A stretch of 13,915 nucleotides of DNA, taken from an uncultured Eubacteriales bacterium (GTDB taxonomy: Bacteria > Bacillota > Clostridia > Lachnospirales > Lachnospiraceae). Below the pieces are notes generated by a model, which saw nothing but the letters and a program-made list of their open reading frames with translations, was not told the origin of the DNA and did no database searches. Shown here in pieces: positions 13,121-13,915 of the stretch; within the stretch, counting starts at the first letter, position 1, and each line of letters begins with the position of its first letter. Made by a program: the position numbers and the translations under genes. Location of the stretch: assembly GCA_900545455.1 (NCBI GenBank), contig UQZF01000058.1:1-13915 (forward strand), in the 5' to 3' direction.

Positions 13121-13915
13121 ATGAAAAGGATTCTACTAATTACAACAGGCGGTACTATCGCATCGAAGCCGACCAGCAGCGGTCTGACACCATCCGTCAC
13201 CTCCGAGGAGATACTTGAATATATCCCCGAAGTGACAGAGATATGTTCAATCACAACCTACGGTCTGTTCAATCTTGACAGCACCAATATATGCTATCAG
13301 CACTGGATTGCAATCGTGAAATGCCTGAAGGAGCACTACACATCCTATGACGGCTTTGTCATAACACACGGCACCGATACAATGGCGTACACTGCCGCTG
13401 CTCTCTCCTACATGGTTCAGAACAGCATGAAACCTATCGTGATAACCGGTTCACAAAGGCCTCTCGCATCCGTCGACTCAGATGCGAGAAGCAACCTTTT
13501 AAATGCAATCGTGTTCGCCTGCGACGACCGTGCCCACGGTGTACATCTTCTCTTCGACAACAAGGTTATACTCGGCACCCGTGCACGCAAGACACATACC
13601 AAGAGTTTTAATGCGTTTAAGAGTATTGATTTTCCTGAGATTGCTATTGTTCGTGACCGCAGAGTAAGATACTACATTGAAGAGAAAGTGTCGGATGAAG
13701 GACCTGATTTTTATACAAGCCTTGATCCGAAAGTGTTCGTGCTCAGACTTGTTCCTGGTATGAATCCCGACATTTTCTCTTTTCTCAAGGAACATTATGA
13801 CGGGCTTGTGATAGAGAGTTTCGGTGTTGGAGGTATTCCGTGCTACGACAATGAAGATTTCGTTGATGCGGTCGCGGACTGGATTGCATGTGGGAAAGCA
13901 CTTGTAATGACCACA
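13121..13915 (+). CDS. ansA: L-asparaginase, type I-like (3' end beyond window)
   Basis: An open frame of 265 codons with no stop before the window end. The first residues, MKRILLITTGGTIAS, hold the nucleophile threonine (T9 in TGGTIA); the second motif ITHGTDTMAY (81-90) holds T85 and D86. The DSTNI segment (53-57), ITGSQRP (98-104), DARSNLLNA (121-129) and GTRARKTHTKSFNAF (152-166), where K157 is the probable catalytic lysine, fit bacterial L-asparaginases (asparagine to aspartate plus ammonia). No signal peptide is seen, so it is cytoplasmic as in type I enzymes. The usual length is about 330, so some 65 residues are missing at the edge. GAGG lies 6 nt before the ATG, and the gap after ychF is 17 nt, so co-transcription is likely. 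Type I versus another asparaginase class is inferred. Confidence 0.92.
   Translation, partial: MKRILLITTGGTIASKPTSSGLTPSVTSEEILEYIPEVTEICSITTYGLFNLDSTNICYQHWIAIVKCLKEHYTSYDGFVITHGTDTMAYTAAALSYMVQNSMKPIVITGSQRPLASVDSDARSNLLNAIVFACDDRAHGVHLLFDNKVILGTRARKTHTKSFNAFKSIDFPEIAIVRDRRVRYYIEEKVSDEGPDFYTSLDPKVFVLRLVPGMNPDIFSFLKEHYDGLVIESFGVGGIPCYDNEDFVDAVADWIACGKALVMTT

Noticed and set aside
1..13915. Search for a mobile element, defence system, phage gene, tRNA or other novel system
   Set aside because: Every stretch over 110 nt is accounted for by housekeeping genes or their promoters and terminator; no inverted-repeat ends, integrase or unknown gene cluster is visible.

Overview
The window is a division and cell wall (dcw) cluster from a Gram-positive anaerobe of the Clostridia, most likely Lachnospiraceae. 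This rests on gene order, strong AGGAGG-type ribosome binding sites, mid-range G+C, two tandem class B penicillin-binding proteins (PBPs) without PASTA domains, and the style of the proteins. The genus cannot be fixed from sequence reading alone.

From about 10850 down to 1, on the minus strand, lies the dcw operon in the order mraZ, rsmH, ftsL-like, ftsI-like PBP, spoVD-like PBP, murD, ftsW, murA, ftsQ(divIB), ftsZ (only the first 22 codons are in the window). Spacing is tight, and several stop codons sit inside the next gene's Shine-Dalgarno, so translation is probably coupled. An extended array of four MraZ boxes at 10 bp spacing lies just downstream of a likely promoter. ftsZ has an additional good sigma-A promoter of its own. 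Compared with the Bacillus subtilis order (mraZ rsmH ftsL pbpB spoVD murE mraY murD spoVE murG murB divIB ... ftsA ftsZ), the murE, mraY, murG, murB and ftsA slots are missing and murA occupies the murB slot.

From 10900 to 11835, also minus strand, is a monocistronic lgt gene (prolipoprotein diacylglyceryl transferase). It has a near-consensus extended -10 promoter and ends in a strong 15-bp intrinsic terminator that separates it from the dcw operon.

From 11924 to the end, plus strand, ychF (Obg-family ATPase/GTPase) is followed after 17 nt by an L-asparaginase gene that runs off the window edge. lgt and ychF are divergent, with promoters about 20 bp apart.

Functionally, MurA starts peptidoglycan precursor synthesis and MurD adds D-Glu. 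FtsW polymerises lipid II and the two class B PBPs crosslink it. FtsL and FtsQ are the divisome scaffold and FtsZ makes the ring. MraZ controls the operon and RsmH methylates 16S rRNA. I see no mobile element, CRISPR array, tRNA or rRNA, and no convincing new system. The interest is in the cluster's reduced content, the PBP motif variants and the regulatory sites.
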